64,000 nucleotides of DNA, taken from the NCBI GenBank assembly GCA_020073245.1, contig JAIQFQ010000007.1, positions 49,851 to 113,850 of the forward strand. Direction: 5' to 3'. This DNA is from Terriglobia bacterium. GTDB taxonomy: Bacteria > Acidobacteriota > Thermoanaerobaculia > Thermoanaerobaculales > Thermoanaerobaculaceae. The position numbers were made by a program, and so were the translations under genes. The notes under the pieces are model-generated. The model was given only the letters and a program-made list of their open reading frames with translations, did no database searches and was not told the origin of the DNA. Each line of letters starts with the position of its first letter. Position 1 is the stretch's first letter. Below are positions 7,386-16,072 of the stretch, piece by piece.

Positions 7386-9956
7386 TCAGCGGCGGGGAGG
7401 CAGCCTGTCGAGCAGCCCGGCGGTGCGCAACGGATCAAGGTCCGGGTCCATGGCGAGGTCCAGGCGGTCGGCGCCGTACTGGTCGCGCGCCCGCAGCAAC
7501 CACTCGTACGCCTGGCGGGAGTCGCCGAGCGCGGCCCAGCCGGAGGCAATGTTGTAGGCGAGGGTGCCGAGTGCAGGGATACCGCCCGCACGCCACAGGT
7601 TCCCGGCCCGATCGAGCGCATCCCGCGCGCCAACGGTGTCGCCGAGACCACCGCACGCTCGTGCGAGGACCCTCAGCGCATCCGGGTCATTGGAGTGCGA
7701 CACGTCCGCCCCGTTGAGCACGGTGCGCGCGTCCGCATAGCGGCCGATGCCCGCCAGGGCTTCCGCCCTCGCTACTGCGAGGTTCGTGTCCGTCGGTTTG
7801 TCCCGCAGCGCTCGTTCGGTCTCGGCCAGGACGGCCTGCCATTGGCGCTGCCGCTCCGTTTCCCAGCGAAGGAGCGACGCCCAGTACTGCGCCGTCTGGT
7901 GAACGACGAGCCGGCTGGTACTCGAGAAATCGAGGTGCTTCCGGATGGCCCGTTGGAGTGCCTCGCGCGCCTTGGTCTGCTCGCCGCGCTGTTGCAGTGC
8001 GAGTGCGGCGTACAGCGGGTACTTGTACCTGGTGGGAAAGCGCTCTTCCCCCTCCGAGGTTGTCCGTAGCACCTCGCTGAGCCTCCCGGCCAGGAGCTGG
8101 CTGAGCGCGAGCTCTTCGCGTGTCGGGCTCCAGTCGGGCCGCCAGTTGGACCGCAGCAGCTTCTCGAACAACGGGATCGCCTCGGCGGGACGATCCTCGA
8201 TCCGGTACGCCTGGGCCGCTCCATAGGTCAGCTCGCCGCTCTCCGGGAAAAGCGCGCGGGCGCGCTCCAACGCTTCGAGGCGACGCTGGCTGTCTTCGGC
8301 AAGCATCGCCGAAACTTCCTCAACCACGACCGCCTCGGTCTCGTCCGGATGGGGAACGAGCCTGCGCGCCGCATCCAGCTCGCCGGCCCACTCGTCGAAG
8401 TGTCCTGTCGCCTTGGCGTTCATCGCGAGGTACAGATGCGAAGGCCAGAAGCTCGGGTCCGCCTCGAGCGCTCGCCGAAACGCCTGCTTGGCCTCCGACA
8501 AACGGGTGCGCGCGGCCAACTGCAACCCATCTCGGAATGCGCGCGCCGCATCGAGCACCTTCGTCCGGCGCGCCAAAAAACCGTGCAGCGGGTCCGAATC
8601 CTCCAGCTCCCGGCAAACCTGCTCGAGTTCCAGCGCCGCAGCGAGGGCGGCCCCGGGTTCGGGCAGCTCGTTCGCACCGCCCGCCCTCCCGATCGAGAGC
8701 TGCTGGACGCCGAGGACCGAGCCACTTTTGGAGTCGAGAATCGTGAACCTCACGGTCGCCTTGCCGACACCGCCGTCGACGACCCCGCGCACGCGGACAT
8801 CGCTGCCGCCCGCTTCGACAGCCTGGAGCGTCTTGCGGGCCGCCACTGCCCTGATCAGTTCCGCGTTCAGCGTCGCGAGCAGGCTGCGCGGGGGCGCTGG
8901 CGAGCCGGCCAGCACCGGCTCCAGTGCCACCCGCAACTGCGGTCCTGCCGCGGCCCGCGGATGTGACGTCAGGCGCCCCCGCACGGCGAGCCAGACCGCG
9001 CCAGCCATCATCACGGCGAGCGCAGCCGCTGCGGCCATGGGCCATCGACGCCGAGGCCGCATGCCTCCGGTCAGCGAGGTCGCCGTCTGGAGCACCGACG
9101 CGGCTTCATCAAGCGTCGGCCGGCGCGAGCGGTTGGTCTGGAGGCACGAGGTCACGAGAGCGCGCACGTTCTCCGGCGTGCCCGAGGGGAAGCTCCCGAG
9201 GTTGGCCTGGCCGGAGATCACCCTGGACATGATGTCCGGGACCGTCGGTCCGTTGAAGGTCCGCGTGCCCGAGAGCATCTCCGCAAGACAGCACCCGAAC
9301 GCCCAGATGTCGCAGCGCTCGTCGCATTCCTCACCCCGTACCTGCTCGGGCGCCATATAGGCGGCGGTCCCGACCACGCCGCCGGAATCGGCAAGCTTGG
9401 CGGTGAGGTCCACGTCCTCCGGCGGCCTGCGTTCGGGACGGAAGCGCGCCAAGCCGAAATCGAGCACCTTTGCCTCGCCGCCGGCGGTGAGCATGATGTT
9501 GCCCGGCTTGAGGTCGCGGTGGACCACGCCGCGGGCGTGGGCCGCCACGAGGCCGCACACCACCTGGCGTGCGATCGCCAACGCGTCATCGAGGGGCACC
9601 GGGCCGTCACGCAGGCGCCGCGAGAGCGATTCGCCCTCGACCAGCTCCATGACGAGGAACCGGACCGCCGTTGTCGGGTCATCGCCGACGGCGCCGTCGG
9701 GGCCGGCATCCGGCATCGCCTCCCCCAGTTCGTAGATCTGCGCCACGTTTGGGTGGTTGAGGGCCGCCAGCGCCCTCGCCTCCCGCTCGAATCGCGCCAC
9801 CCGGTCGGGTTCGGCGGCCATGCTCTCGGGGAGGACCTTGAGCGCCACCTCACGCCCGAGCCGGAGGTCGCGGGCGCGCCAGACCTCGCCCATGCCGCCC
9901 CTGCCGAGGACGGAGACGAGCTGGAAGCGGGAAAGCGTCATTCCAGGACGTAGCAT
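7386..9956 (-). CDS. Ser/Thr protein kinase (Hanks type) with TM segment and TPR region
   Basis: This 856-residue protein carries a kinase domain at about residues 11-275. It has the glycine loop GRGGMGEV (18-25), catalytic Lys40 (EVALK), the catalytic loop [13 protein letters not shown] and MAPEQVRG. One membrane segment follows at about residues 307-327 (WPMAAAAALAVMMAGAVWLA). The external part begins with a beta-rich domain and continues into TPR-like helical repeats with many Ala/Leu/Arg pairs. All catalytic residues are present, so it should be an active PknB-like kinase. Unlike the two paralogues at 18105 and 27401 it lacks a clear TolB-like domain. A TATGAT hexamer lies 9 nt before the ATG. 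Target proteins are unknown. Confidence 0.92.
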   Translation of the reverse strand: MLRPGMTLSRFQLVSVLGRGGMGEVWRARDLRLGREVALKVLPESMAAEPDRVARFEREARALAALNHPNVAQIYELGEAMPDAGPDGAVGDDPTTAVRFLVMELVEGESLSRRLRDGPVPLDDALAIARQVVCGLVAAHARGVVHRDLKPGNIMLTAGGEAKVLDFGLARFRPERRPPEDVDLTAKLADSGGVVGTAAYMAPEQVRGEECDERCDIWAFGCCLAEMLSGTRTFNGPTVPDIMSRVISGQANLGSFPSGTPENVRALVTSCLQTNRSRRPTLDEAASVLQTATSLTGGMRPRRRWPMAAAAALAVMMAGAVWLAVRGRLTSHPRAAAGPQLRVALEPVLAGSPAPPRSLLATLNAELIRAVAARKTLQAVEAGGSDVRVRGVVDGGVGKATVRFTILDSKSGSVLGVQQLSIGRAGGANELPEPGAALAAALELEQVCRELEDSDPLHGFLARRTKVLDAARAFRDGLQLAARTRLSEAKQAFRRALEADPSFWPSHLYLAMNAKATGHFDEWAGELDAARRLVPHPDETEAVVVEEVSAMLAEDSQRRLEALERARALFPESGELTYGAAQAYRIEDRPAEAIPLFEKLLRSNWRPDWSPTREELALSQLLAGRLSEVLRTTSEGEERFPTRYKYPLYAALALQQRGEQTKAREALQRAIRKHLDFSSTSRLVVHQTAQYWASLLRWETERQRQWQAVLAETERALRDKPTDTNLAVARAEALAGIGRYADARTVLNGADVSHSNDPDALRVLARACGGLGDTVGARDALDRAGNLWRAGGIPALGTLAYNIASGWAALGDSRQAYEWLLRARDQYGADRLDLAMDPDLDPLRTAGLLDRLPPRR

Positions 9957-9965
9957 GACTCATGA

Positions 9966-9971
9966 ATCATA
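9966..9971 (-). promoter_or_regulatory. -10 element TATGAT of the kinase gene
   Basis: TATGAT on the minus strand ends 9 nt before the kinase ATG with no Shine-Dalgarno between; near-leaderless start. The -35 is poor. Confidence 0.4.
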
Positions 9972-9996
9972 GTGCGGCAGTGACCGAGACAGAAGA

Positions 9997-10112
9997 GAGA
10001 AGGTAAAAGGGAAAAGGGCAAACGTCAAATGAAGACCAGGGTTTGCCTTCGGGTTCCGCGCCTACGTCGTCGTGCGTCCTCCCTTTGACCTTTCACCTCT
10101 CACCTTTGACCT
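9997..10112. repeat. Heptamer inverted repeat
   Basis: The left arm (9997-10034) consists of AAAAGGG/GTCAAAT-type 7-bp units. The right arm (10077-10112) is the complementary CCTTTGACC/TTTCACC type. The loop is about 42 nt. It lies just after the rmuC stop. Confidence 0.75.
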
Positions 10113-10127
10113 ATTTCCGTTTCTGCT

Positions 10128-11351
10128 CTACGTCTCGGGCGCCAGAATCGGTGCCTCCGCGGCGGGCAGCTCAGGCGGTGCCTCCTGGCCGGTTACCGAC
10201 AGCAGCCGGTCACCGACCTTGCCGGCGAGCTTCTCGGCCTCCTCGTACTTCCCGGAGGCGGACTGAAGGTGGCGGCCGACGAGCCGGAACGCCTCGCCGA
10301 ACTTGCCGAACTCGGTCTGCAGGCGTCCCAGCTCCGCCAGGATTTCGCGCGCTCGCGCCTCCACCTGCATTCCCTTGAGGCCGGTCACGATCGTCGAGAG
10401 ATAGGCGTAGAACGAATTGGGGGACACCGGCACGACCCGCCGCGAGGTCGCGTACGCGAGCAGCGAGGCGCCCTCGCCAAGGCTGTCGTCCTTGATGATC
10501 ACCTCGTAGTAGATGTTCTCGGCCGGAATGAACATGAGCGCGAACTCGAACGTCCCTTCGCCGGGCCGGATGTACTTGTCGGCGATCTCGTCGATCCGTC
10601 CCTTGACCGACTTCTCGAACTCCTTGCGGGCCACCTTGCGCGCGACGTCGTCCTCGGCCGCGACCATGCGCTGGAACGACTCGAGCGGGAACTTCGCGTC
10701 CACCGGCACCAGGTGCCCGCGCAGCTTGATCACTGCGTCGACCGTTTGCCCGTCGCGGAACCGGTATTGCGTGTCCCAGAAACCCGGCGGCAACACCTGC
10801 CGGAAGAACTCCTCGAGCGAAGCCTCACCCATGTTGCCGCGGAGCTTGGGCGCCTTGAGGATCCCCTGCAGCTCCTCGATCTCCCGCCCGAGCGCCTCCA
10901 TTCGCGTCGCCATCTCGGCGACATGACCGAGCTGTCCCTTGAGCTCGCCGAATACCTTGGTGGCGCCCTCGAACTGTGAGCCGAGGTTCTTCTGCGACTC
11001 CGCCAGCTGGGTATTGACCGCCCCGACAAGTCCCTGGAGCTGCTCGGCGAGGCTGCGACGCGCCTGTTCCAGACCGGAGCGCAGCGTCTCGCCTGTGGTC
11101 ACCTGGCCGCCCTGCACCTGCTGCCCGAACTCGCCCAGGCGCCGGTTGAAGTCGGCCACCACCGAAGTCAGCTGGCCGCCTACCTGCCCGAGAGTGTCCC
11201 GCTGCGACTGCGCGAGCGCGAGCGACACCCGGCCCAGCTCCTCGCGAAGCGCCAGCTCCTGGCGCCCGGAGCGCACGAGCTGCACGAAGGCGAGGATCAC
11301 CAGCACACCTGCCAACGCCCCCACCACGACAAGCCCGGTCGTCATCGCCAA
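10128..11351 (-). CDS. rmuC: DNA recombination protein RmuC homologue
   Basis: This 407-residue protein has an N-terminal membrane segment (about residues 5-24), a long coiled-coil-like region (about 30-170) and a C-terminal RmuC nuclease-like domain. The signature of that domain is LRGNMGEASLEEFFRQVLPP, then VDAVIKL and VPVDAKFPLESFQRM, where the D-x-K type motif lies. RmuC limits recombination between inverted or short repeats in E. coli. That is noteworthy in a genome rich in inverted repeats, but the link is only contextual. The start overlaps the end of plsC by 10 bp, so the two are co-transcribed. Confidence 0.92.
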   Translation of the reverse strand: MAMTTGLVVVGALAGVLVILAFVQLVRSGRQELALREELGRVSLALAQSQRDTLGQVGGQLTSVVADFNRRLGEFGQQVQGGQVTTGETLRSGLEQARRSLAEQLQGLVGAVNTQLAESQKNLGSQFEGATKVFGELKGQLGHVAEMATRMEALGREIEELQGILKAPKLRGNMGEASLEEFFRQVLPPGFWDTQYRFRDGQTVDAVIKLRGHLVPVDAKFPLESFQRMVAAEDDVARKVARKEFEKSVKGRIDEIADKYIRPGEGTFEFALMFIPAENIYYEVIIKDDSLGEGASLLAYATSRRVVPVSPNSFYAYLSTIVTGLKGMQVEARAREILAELGRLQTEFGKFGEAFRLVGRHLQSASGKYEEAEKLAGKVGDRLLSVTGQEAPPELPAAEAPILAPET

Positions 11352-12139
11352 TCCCCCGTCGCGGCTCCCCGCGGGGCGCCGTCCCGCAACTCGCGCACCC
11401 GCGCTTGAGCCGCTGCCGCCAGGGTACGCCTGTCATGGTGCGGTGGGGCGATCGGGTCGCCGAAACGCACCTCGGCGAGCACGCGCCGGTGTGACGCGAG
11501 GCGCAAAGCGTGGGTGATGAAGTTCTCGCCGTGGAACCAGCCGATCACGTCGAGGTTGGCTTCCGTCACCGGTTCACCGTCGATCTCGAGATATCGCACC
11601 GCCGCGGGCACCACCGGCGCGGCGGCGTCCACCGCGGCCTGAAACAGCCCACTCCGGAAAGGCAGCAGCGAGCCAGCGCCGGCGGAGGTCCCCTCCGGGA
11701 AACCGAGCACGGTGGCGCCGGAGGCGAGCGCAGCCGTTACCTGCGCGATGCCGCGCGCCCCCGCACGGGCACGTTGCCTGTCGATGAAGATCGTAGCGCC
11801 CGCAGCCGCCAGCCCCCCGAACACCGGCCAGCGCCGCATGTCGTGGCGTGCCGCGAAGACGACAGGGAACAGCCCGCCGATCGTGAGCACGTCGGCGTAC
11901 CCGTAGTGGTTCGCCACGACCAGCGACCCCGGCGGCGGCAGCGCGCCAACCGTTCGGACCCGGATCCCTAGGCACCGCTGGCCAACCCGCCCCCAGCGGG
12001 CGTTGTGCGGAGAGTTGCGCTTCCAGCGCCGTGGGAACCGACAGAAGACCGCGCCGATCGCGCGCGCCACCACGAGCCACGACCCGACGACGAACGCGCC
12101 CATCCGGGCGATCGCCCGCATTCGGCCAGTCACGGTCAT
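11342..12139 (-). CDS. plsC: 1-acyl-sn-glycerol-3-phosphate acyltransferase (PlsC-like)
   Basis: This 265-residue membrane-associated acyltransferase has an HX4D motif (ANHYGYADV), a substrate motif VFGGLAAAGATIFIDR and a PEGTSAG block. These are the classic PlsC/LPLAT signatures for lysophosphatidic acid acylation in phospholipid synthesis. The ATG at 12139 (MTVTGRM) is preferred. An upstream in-frame extension to 12271 would translate an intergenic heptamer repeat (HEQRTMDHGLSW) and has no ribosome binding site. Its 3' end overlaps rmuC. Substrate specificity is inferred from the family only. Confidence 0.87.
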   Translation of the reverse strand: MTVTGRMRAIARMGAFVVGSWLVVARAIGAVFCRFPRRWKRNSPHNARWGRVGQRCLGIRVRTVGALPPPGSLVVANHYGYADVLTIGGLFPVVFAARHDMRRWPVFGGLAAAGATIFIDRQRARAGARGIAQVTAALASGATVLGFPEGTSAGAGSLLPFRSGLFQAAVDAAAPVVPAAVRYLEIDGEPVTEANLDVIGWFHGENFITHALRLASHRRVLAEVRFGDPIAPPHHDRRTLAAAAQARVRELRDGAPRGAATGDWR

Positions 12140-12150
12140 GGCAGTCTTGT

Positions 12151-12281
12151 ACCACGAAAGACCGTGGTCCATGGTCCGTTGCTCGTGGTTCGCCGACCGA
12201 ACGAAAAGCGACCGATTCATCTCTGGGGTCCTACCAGGGGTTCCCTCGGCGCACCATGACCCACCACCCACGAACCACGGG
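12151..12281. repeat. Heptamer inverted repeat, GTGGTCC family
   Basis: Left arm 12151-12192 carries CGTGGTCCATGGTCC-like units; right arm 12252-12281 carries the complement (ACCATGACCC, CGAACCACGG). The element fills the divergent gap between plsC and the DUF1015 gene. Confidence 0.65.
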
Positions 12282-12358
12282 CGGGAGGGGTGGTGGCGGA
12301 TACCGCTTCGTGATAACTTTCACCTGTCCGCCGGTATGCCGGCGCCGGAGGTTGGCTG

Positions 12359-13597
12359 ATGTCTGACGTCCGCCCGTTCCGGGCCTTGCGGCCGCGTCCC
12401 GATCTCGCAGCGCGAGTCGCCGCGCCCCCATACGACGTGATCAACTCCGAGGAAGCCCGCGCGATGGCCAAGGGGAACGAGATTTCGTTCCTCCATATCA
12501 ACAAGCCCGAGATCGACCTCTCCCCCGATGTCAACCTCTACGACGACAGGGTTTACGCGACAGGCGTGAAGAACCTCCGTTCCTTCATGGCCAAGGGCGT
12601 GCTCGTGCGCGAGGCCGAGCCGCGGTTCTACGTCTACCAGCAGCGAATGGGCGACCACGTCCAGGCGGGGGTTGTCGGCGCGGCGAGCTGCCAGGAGTAT
12701 GCCGACGGGCTGATCAAGCGGCACGAGTTCACCCGCAAGGACAAGGAGGACGACCGCACGCGGCACACGCACGAACTCAACGCGAACGCCGGTCCGGTGT
12801 TCCTCACTTACCGCCAGCGCGCCGAGATCGACCGGATCGTGGCCGGCGTCCGGAAGGGGCAGCCGCTGTACGACTTCGTCGCGCCCGACGGGATCGGGCA
12901 CACGGTTTGGACCGTTCCTCTCGAGCAGACGTCGGCGCTCCAGAAGGCGCTTAGTGCGGTCCCGGCGCTCTACGTCGCCGACGGGCACCACCGAGCCGCA
13001 TCGGCGGCCCGAGTCGGTCTCGAGCGGAAGGCGTCGAACCGGCACCACCGGGGCGACGAGCCTTACAACTACTTCCTTGCAGTGCTCTTCCCGCACGATC
13101 AGCTGTGCATCATGGACTACAACCGCGTCGTAAAGGACCTTAACGGCATCAAGGAGGATCAGTTCCTCGCGAAGGTCGGGGAGAAGTTCGCCGTGACGAC
13201 GACGACCGAGCCGCACCCCGCGGCGCCGCACCGTTTTGGGATGTACCTCGGTAGGACGTGGTATCGCCTCGAGGCCAAAGCGGGCTCATTCCCATCCGAA
13301 GATCCCGTGCGCTCTCTCGATGCGGCAATCCTGCAGGAGAACCTGCTTTCCCCCGTCCTCGGCATCGCCGACCCGCGCACGGACAAACGCATCGACTTCG
13401 TCGGAGGGATCCGGGGGCTGGGCGAGCTCGAGAAGCGGGTCAGGGAGGGGTGGGCGGCGGCCTTCGCGCTCTTCCCCACGTCGCTCGACCAGCTCATGTC
13501 GGTGGCGGATGCCGGGCTTGTGATGCCGCCCAAGTCAACGTGGTTCGAGCCGAAGCTGCGCTCGGGCCTGCTCGTCCGCACTTTGGACACGTGGTAG
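12359..13597 (+). CDS. DUF1015 family protein, serine-pathway associated
   Basis: This 412-residue soluble protein is of the DUF1015 family, recognised from the N-terminal PFRALRPRPDLAARVAAPPYD (partly quoted), the HTHELN region and the conserved ALYVADGHHRAASAARV motif. The start at 12359 has a GGAGG site 8 nt upstream. It is followed by serA and serC on the same strand, an association seen widely in bacteria that lack an obvious serB. The biochemical role is not something I can state. The DGHHR motif resembles the active-site motif of ParB/sulfiredoxin-fold free-serine kinases (SerK, SbnI), so a role in serine/phosphoserine chemistry is a reasonable inference. Confidence 0.85.
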   Translation: MSDVRPFRALRPRPDLAARVAAPPYDVINSEEARAMAKGNEISFLHINKPEIDLSPDVNLYDDRVYATGVKNLRSFMAKGVLVREAEPRFYVYQQRMGDHVQAGVVGAASCQEYADGLIKRHEFTRKDKEDDRTRHTHELNANAGPVFLTYRQRAEIDRIVAGVRKGQPLYDFVAPDGIGHTVWTVPLEQTSALQKALSAVPALYVADGHHRAASAARVGLERKASNRHHRGDEPYNYFLAVLFPHDQLCIMDYNRVVKDLNGIKEDQFLAKVGEKFAVTTTTEPHPAAPHRFGMYLGRTWYRLEAKAGSFPSEDPVRSLDAAILQENLLSPVLGIADPRTDKRIDFVGGIRGLGELEKRVREGWAAAFALFPTSLDQLMSVADAGLVMPPKSTWFEPKLRSGLLVRTLDTW

Positions 13598-13632
13598 GCG
13601 GGGCCGCTGGCCCCAGGAAAAGGGAGGTCGCA

Positions 13633-14511
13633 ATGCTGATCCTGATCTGTGACGCCTTCGACAAGTCGCTCCCGGAGAGGCTCAAGAAGTTCGCGGAGGT
13701 CACCGAAGACATCGCCCGGCTCCCGGAGGCCGAGGTTGCGCTCGTGCGCTCCAAAACGAAGTGCACCGCGGAGTGGATCGCCGGCGCTCCCAGGCTCAAA
13801 CTCATCATCCGCGGCGGCGTGGGCCTCGACAACGTGGACGCCAAGGCCGCCAAGGAGCGCGGCATCGAGGTGCGTAACACGCCTGCGGCGTCCTCGGTCG
13901 CGGTCGCCGAGCTCGCGTTCGGCCTCATGCTCGCCGTGCCCAACAAGCTCATCGAGGCGCACAACGCCATGAAGCTCGACGGGAAGTTCCTCAAGAAGGA
14001 GCTCAAGCGCACGGAGCTCTTCCAGAAGACACTGGGCCTGGTCGGGATCGGTCGGATCGCTGGCGAGGTGGCCAAGCGGGCCGCCGCGTTCGGCATGCGG
14101 GTGCTCGCGTACGACCCGTACGTCAAACACTCCGACGTCGCGATCCTGGTGCCGACCCTCAAGGAGCTTTTCTCCAAGGCCGATTACATCTCCCTGCACG
14201 TCCCGCTCAGCGAGGACACCAAGGGGATGATCAACAAGGCCGCGATCGCCGAGATGAAGGACGGCGTCGTGATCGTCAACACGGGGCGCGGCAAGTGCAT
14301 CGTCGAGGAGGACCTCGCCGAGGCGCTCAAGTCGGGCAAGGTGGCAGCGTACGCGACCGACGTGTGGTTCTCGGACCCGCCGGACCCGTCCTCCCCTCTT
14401 CTCGCCGCACCCAACGTGATCATGACACCGCACATCGGGGCCAGCTCCAAGGAGAACCTCCTTCGGATCGGCAGCGAGGTGGTGGAGCTGCTCGAGAAGT
14501 GGGGTAAGTGA
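13633..14511 (+). CDS. serA: D-3-phosphoglycerate dehydrogenase, short form without ACT domain
   Basis: This 292-residue NAD-dependent D-2-hydroxyacid dehydrogenase carries out the first step of serine synthesis. It has IIRGGVGLDNVD, the Rossmann motif GLVGIGRIAGEVA, NTGRGKCIVEEDL with the catalytic Arg region, and the catalytic His in MTPHIGASS. The start at 13633 (MLILICDAF) has a GGGAGGT site 4 nt upstream; a longer reading frame upstream only overlaps DUF1015. It lacks the C-terminal ACT and intervening domains that give serine feedback inhibition in longer SerA forms. Placement between DUF1015 and serC fits PGDH better than another hydroxyacid dehydrogenase. Confidence 0.9.
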   Translation: MLILICDAFDKSLPERLKKFAEVTEDIARLPEAEVALVRSKTKCTAEWIAGAPRLKLIIRGGVGLDNVDAKAAKERGIEVRNTPAASSVAVAELAFGLMLAVPNKLIEAHNAMKLDGKFLKKELKRTELFQKTLGLVGIGRIAGEVAKRAAAFGMRVLAYDPYVKHSDVAILVPTLKELFSKADYISLHVPLSEDTKGMINKAAIAEMKDGVVIVNTGRGKCIVEEDLAEALKSGKVAAYATDVWFSDPPDPSSPLLAAPNVIMTPHIGASSKENLLRIGSEVVELLEKWGK

Positions 14512-14669
14512 CCGTGGTTCCTGGTCCGTGGTCCGTGGTCCGTTGCGACCCCCGACGCGAGCCGGACGGTCCGGCGCGTTGGCCCTCAGTCCCTTCGATT
14601 CCCCCGGAATGCCAGAATTGGCCGTTGGGAGCTTTCAACTCTCAACTCTTAACTCTTCACTCTGCACTG
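14511..14669. repeat. Heptamer repeats between serA and serC
   Basis: Positions 14511-14547 carry tandem GTCCGTG units. Positions 14632-14669 carry a second series of TCAACTC/TTAACTC/TTCACTC units. The two arms here are of different families, so the long hairpin is not obvious. The spacer separates two genes that otherwise look like one operon. Confidence 0.65.
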
Positions 14670-14692
14670 TTGACCTCACCAAGGAGGCTTCG

Positions 14693-15790
14693 ATGAGCCA
14701 CAGAGTCATCAATTTCTACGCCGGTCCCGCCGCGTTGCCGTTGCCGGCCCTGGAACGGGCCCAGGCGGAGCTGCTCGACTTCGAGAAGACCGGCATGTCG
14801 GTCATGGAGATCTCCCACCGCGCCAAGGAGTACGACGCGGTGCACACGGAGGCGATCGCGCTTGTCAAGGAGCTCCTGGCCGTCCCGGACAACTTCAAGA
14901 TCCTGCTGCTGCAGGGCGGCGGCAACCTGCAGTTCGCGATGCTGCCGATGAACATACTGCACTCGGGGAAGAAGGCGGACTACATCATCACGGGCCAGTG
15001 GGCCAAGAAGGCGTACAAGGAAGCAAGGATCGTAGCCGGCGACAACGCGCGGGTCATCGCGACCACGGAGAGCGAGAAGTTCTGCCGGCTGCCGCGCCCC
15101 GACGAGATCAAGGTCAACGCCGACGCAGCGTACGTGCACTTCTGCTCCAACAACACCATCTTCGGCACGCAGTGGAAGACGTTCCCCCAGACGGGTGGCA
15201 TCCCGCTCGCGTGCGACATGTCCTCCGACTTCATGTGGCGCCCGTTCGACGTCAAGCCGTTCGGCTTGATCTACGCCGGCGCCCAGAAGAACCTGGGGCC
15301 GTCGGGCCTGGTGGTCGCCATCATCCGCGACGACTTCCTGGCGGCCTGCTCCGACAAGCTTCCCAGCATGCTCCAGTACAAGATCCACGCCGAGAAGAAC
15401 TCGCTCTACAACACCCCTCCGTGCTTCTCGATCTACATCCTGCGCAACGTGCTGGCGTACAACAAGTCGATCGGCGGGCTCGCGGCGATCCAGAAGAACA
15501 ACCTGACCAAGGGCGAGCTGCTCTACGGCTGCATCGACAGGTACCCCCAGTTCTACAAGGGCCACGTCACGGTCAAGGAAGACCGCTCGCTGATGAACGT
15601 CGACTTCTTCCTGCCAAACGACGAGGTGACGGACGCCTTCGTCAAGGAAGGCAAGGCGAACGGGATGGTCGGGCTCAAGGGGTACCGGGACCTGGGCGGC
15701 ATCCGCGTCTCGATGTACAACGCGGTGACCGTGGACAACATCAAGACCCTGGTCGCGTTCATGGAGGCGTTCGCGAAGAAGCACGCGTAG
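14693..15790 (+). CDS. serC: Phosphoserine aminotransferase
   Basis: This 365-residue PLP enzyme of fold type I (class V) makes phosphoserine from phosphohydroxypyruvate and glutamate. Signatures are INFYAGPAALPLPAL, MEISHRAKEYDAVH, LLLQGGGNLQFAMLPMN and the PLP-Lys region YAGAQKNLGPSG. The start at 14693 (MSHRVINF) has an AAGGAGG site 6 nt upstream; a longer frame would translate the heptamer repeat. The length is that of SerC. With serA and DUF1015 it supplies the serine pathway. A phosphoserine phosphatase gene is not in the window. Confidence 0.95.
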   Translation: MSHRVINFYAGPAALPLPALERAQAELLDFEKTGMSVMEISHRAKEYDAVHTEAIALVKELLAVPDNFKILLLQGGGNLQFAMLPMNILHSGKKADYIITGQWAKKAYKEARIVAGDNARVIATTESEKFCRLPRPDEIKVNADAAYVHFCSNNTIFGTQWKTFPQTGGIPLACDMSSDFMWRPFDVKPFGLIYAGAQKNLGPSGLVVAIIRDDFLAACSDKLPSMLQYKIHAEKNSLYNTPPCFSIYILRNVLAYNKSIGGLAAIQKNNLTKGELLYGCIDRYPQFYKGHVTVKEDRSLMNVDFFLPNDEVTDAFVKEGKANGMVGLKGYRDLGGIRVSMYNAVTVDNIKTLVAFMEAFAKKHA

Positions 15791-15791
15791 A

Positions 15792-16048
15792 GACCGTGGA
15801 CCGTGGTCAGTGGACCGTGGTCCGGTGAGACAACAACAGAGACTTGATTGGGCGGGGCGGGTGCCCCGCCCTCGCGTTTGAGGGGAAGCGTGATCAGGGG
15901 CTCGTGTTCAGTGGTCCGCAAAGAACAGAACCAACGGACCGACAGCGCGCTCCAATGCCAGACAACGTCCAAGTCTGGATCGGCCGCAACCCAGTGAAGT
16001 CAGGCGTTTGTGCGGACCACGGTCCACAGGCCATGGACCACGGACCCC
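15792..16048. repeat. Large heptamer inverted repeat, GTGGACC family
   Basis: Left arm 15792-15826 carries GACCGTGGTCAGTGG-like 7-bp units. Right arm 16012-16048 carries the complement (GGACCACGGTCCACAGG). The arms enclose about 185 nt that includes a GC-rich terminator hairpin. Confidence 0.75.
15850..15871 (+). terminator. Terminator-like hairpin after serC
   Basis: GGGCGGGGC and GCCCCGCCC form a perfect 9-bp stem around a GGGT loop about 60 bp after the serC stop. No strong T-tract follows, so termination strength is uncertain. Confidence 0.55.
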
Positions 16049-16072
16049 TGTCGTCCCGACTGGATCTCGGCG

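Noticed and set aside
12140..12271. Longer N-terminus for the PlsC-like protein
   Set aside because: The extension is translated heptamer repeat and has no ribosome binding site; the family domain starts after MTVTGRM.
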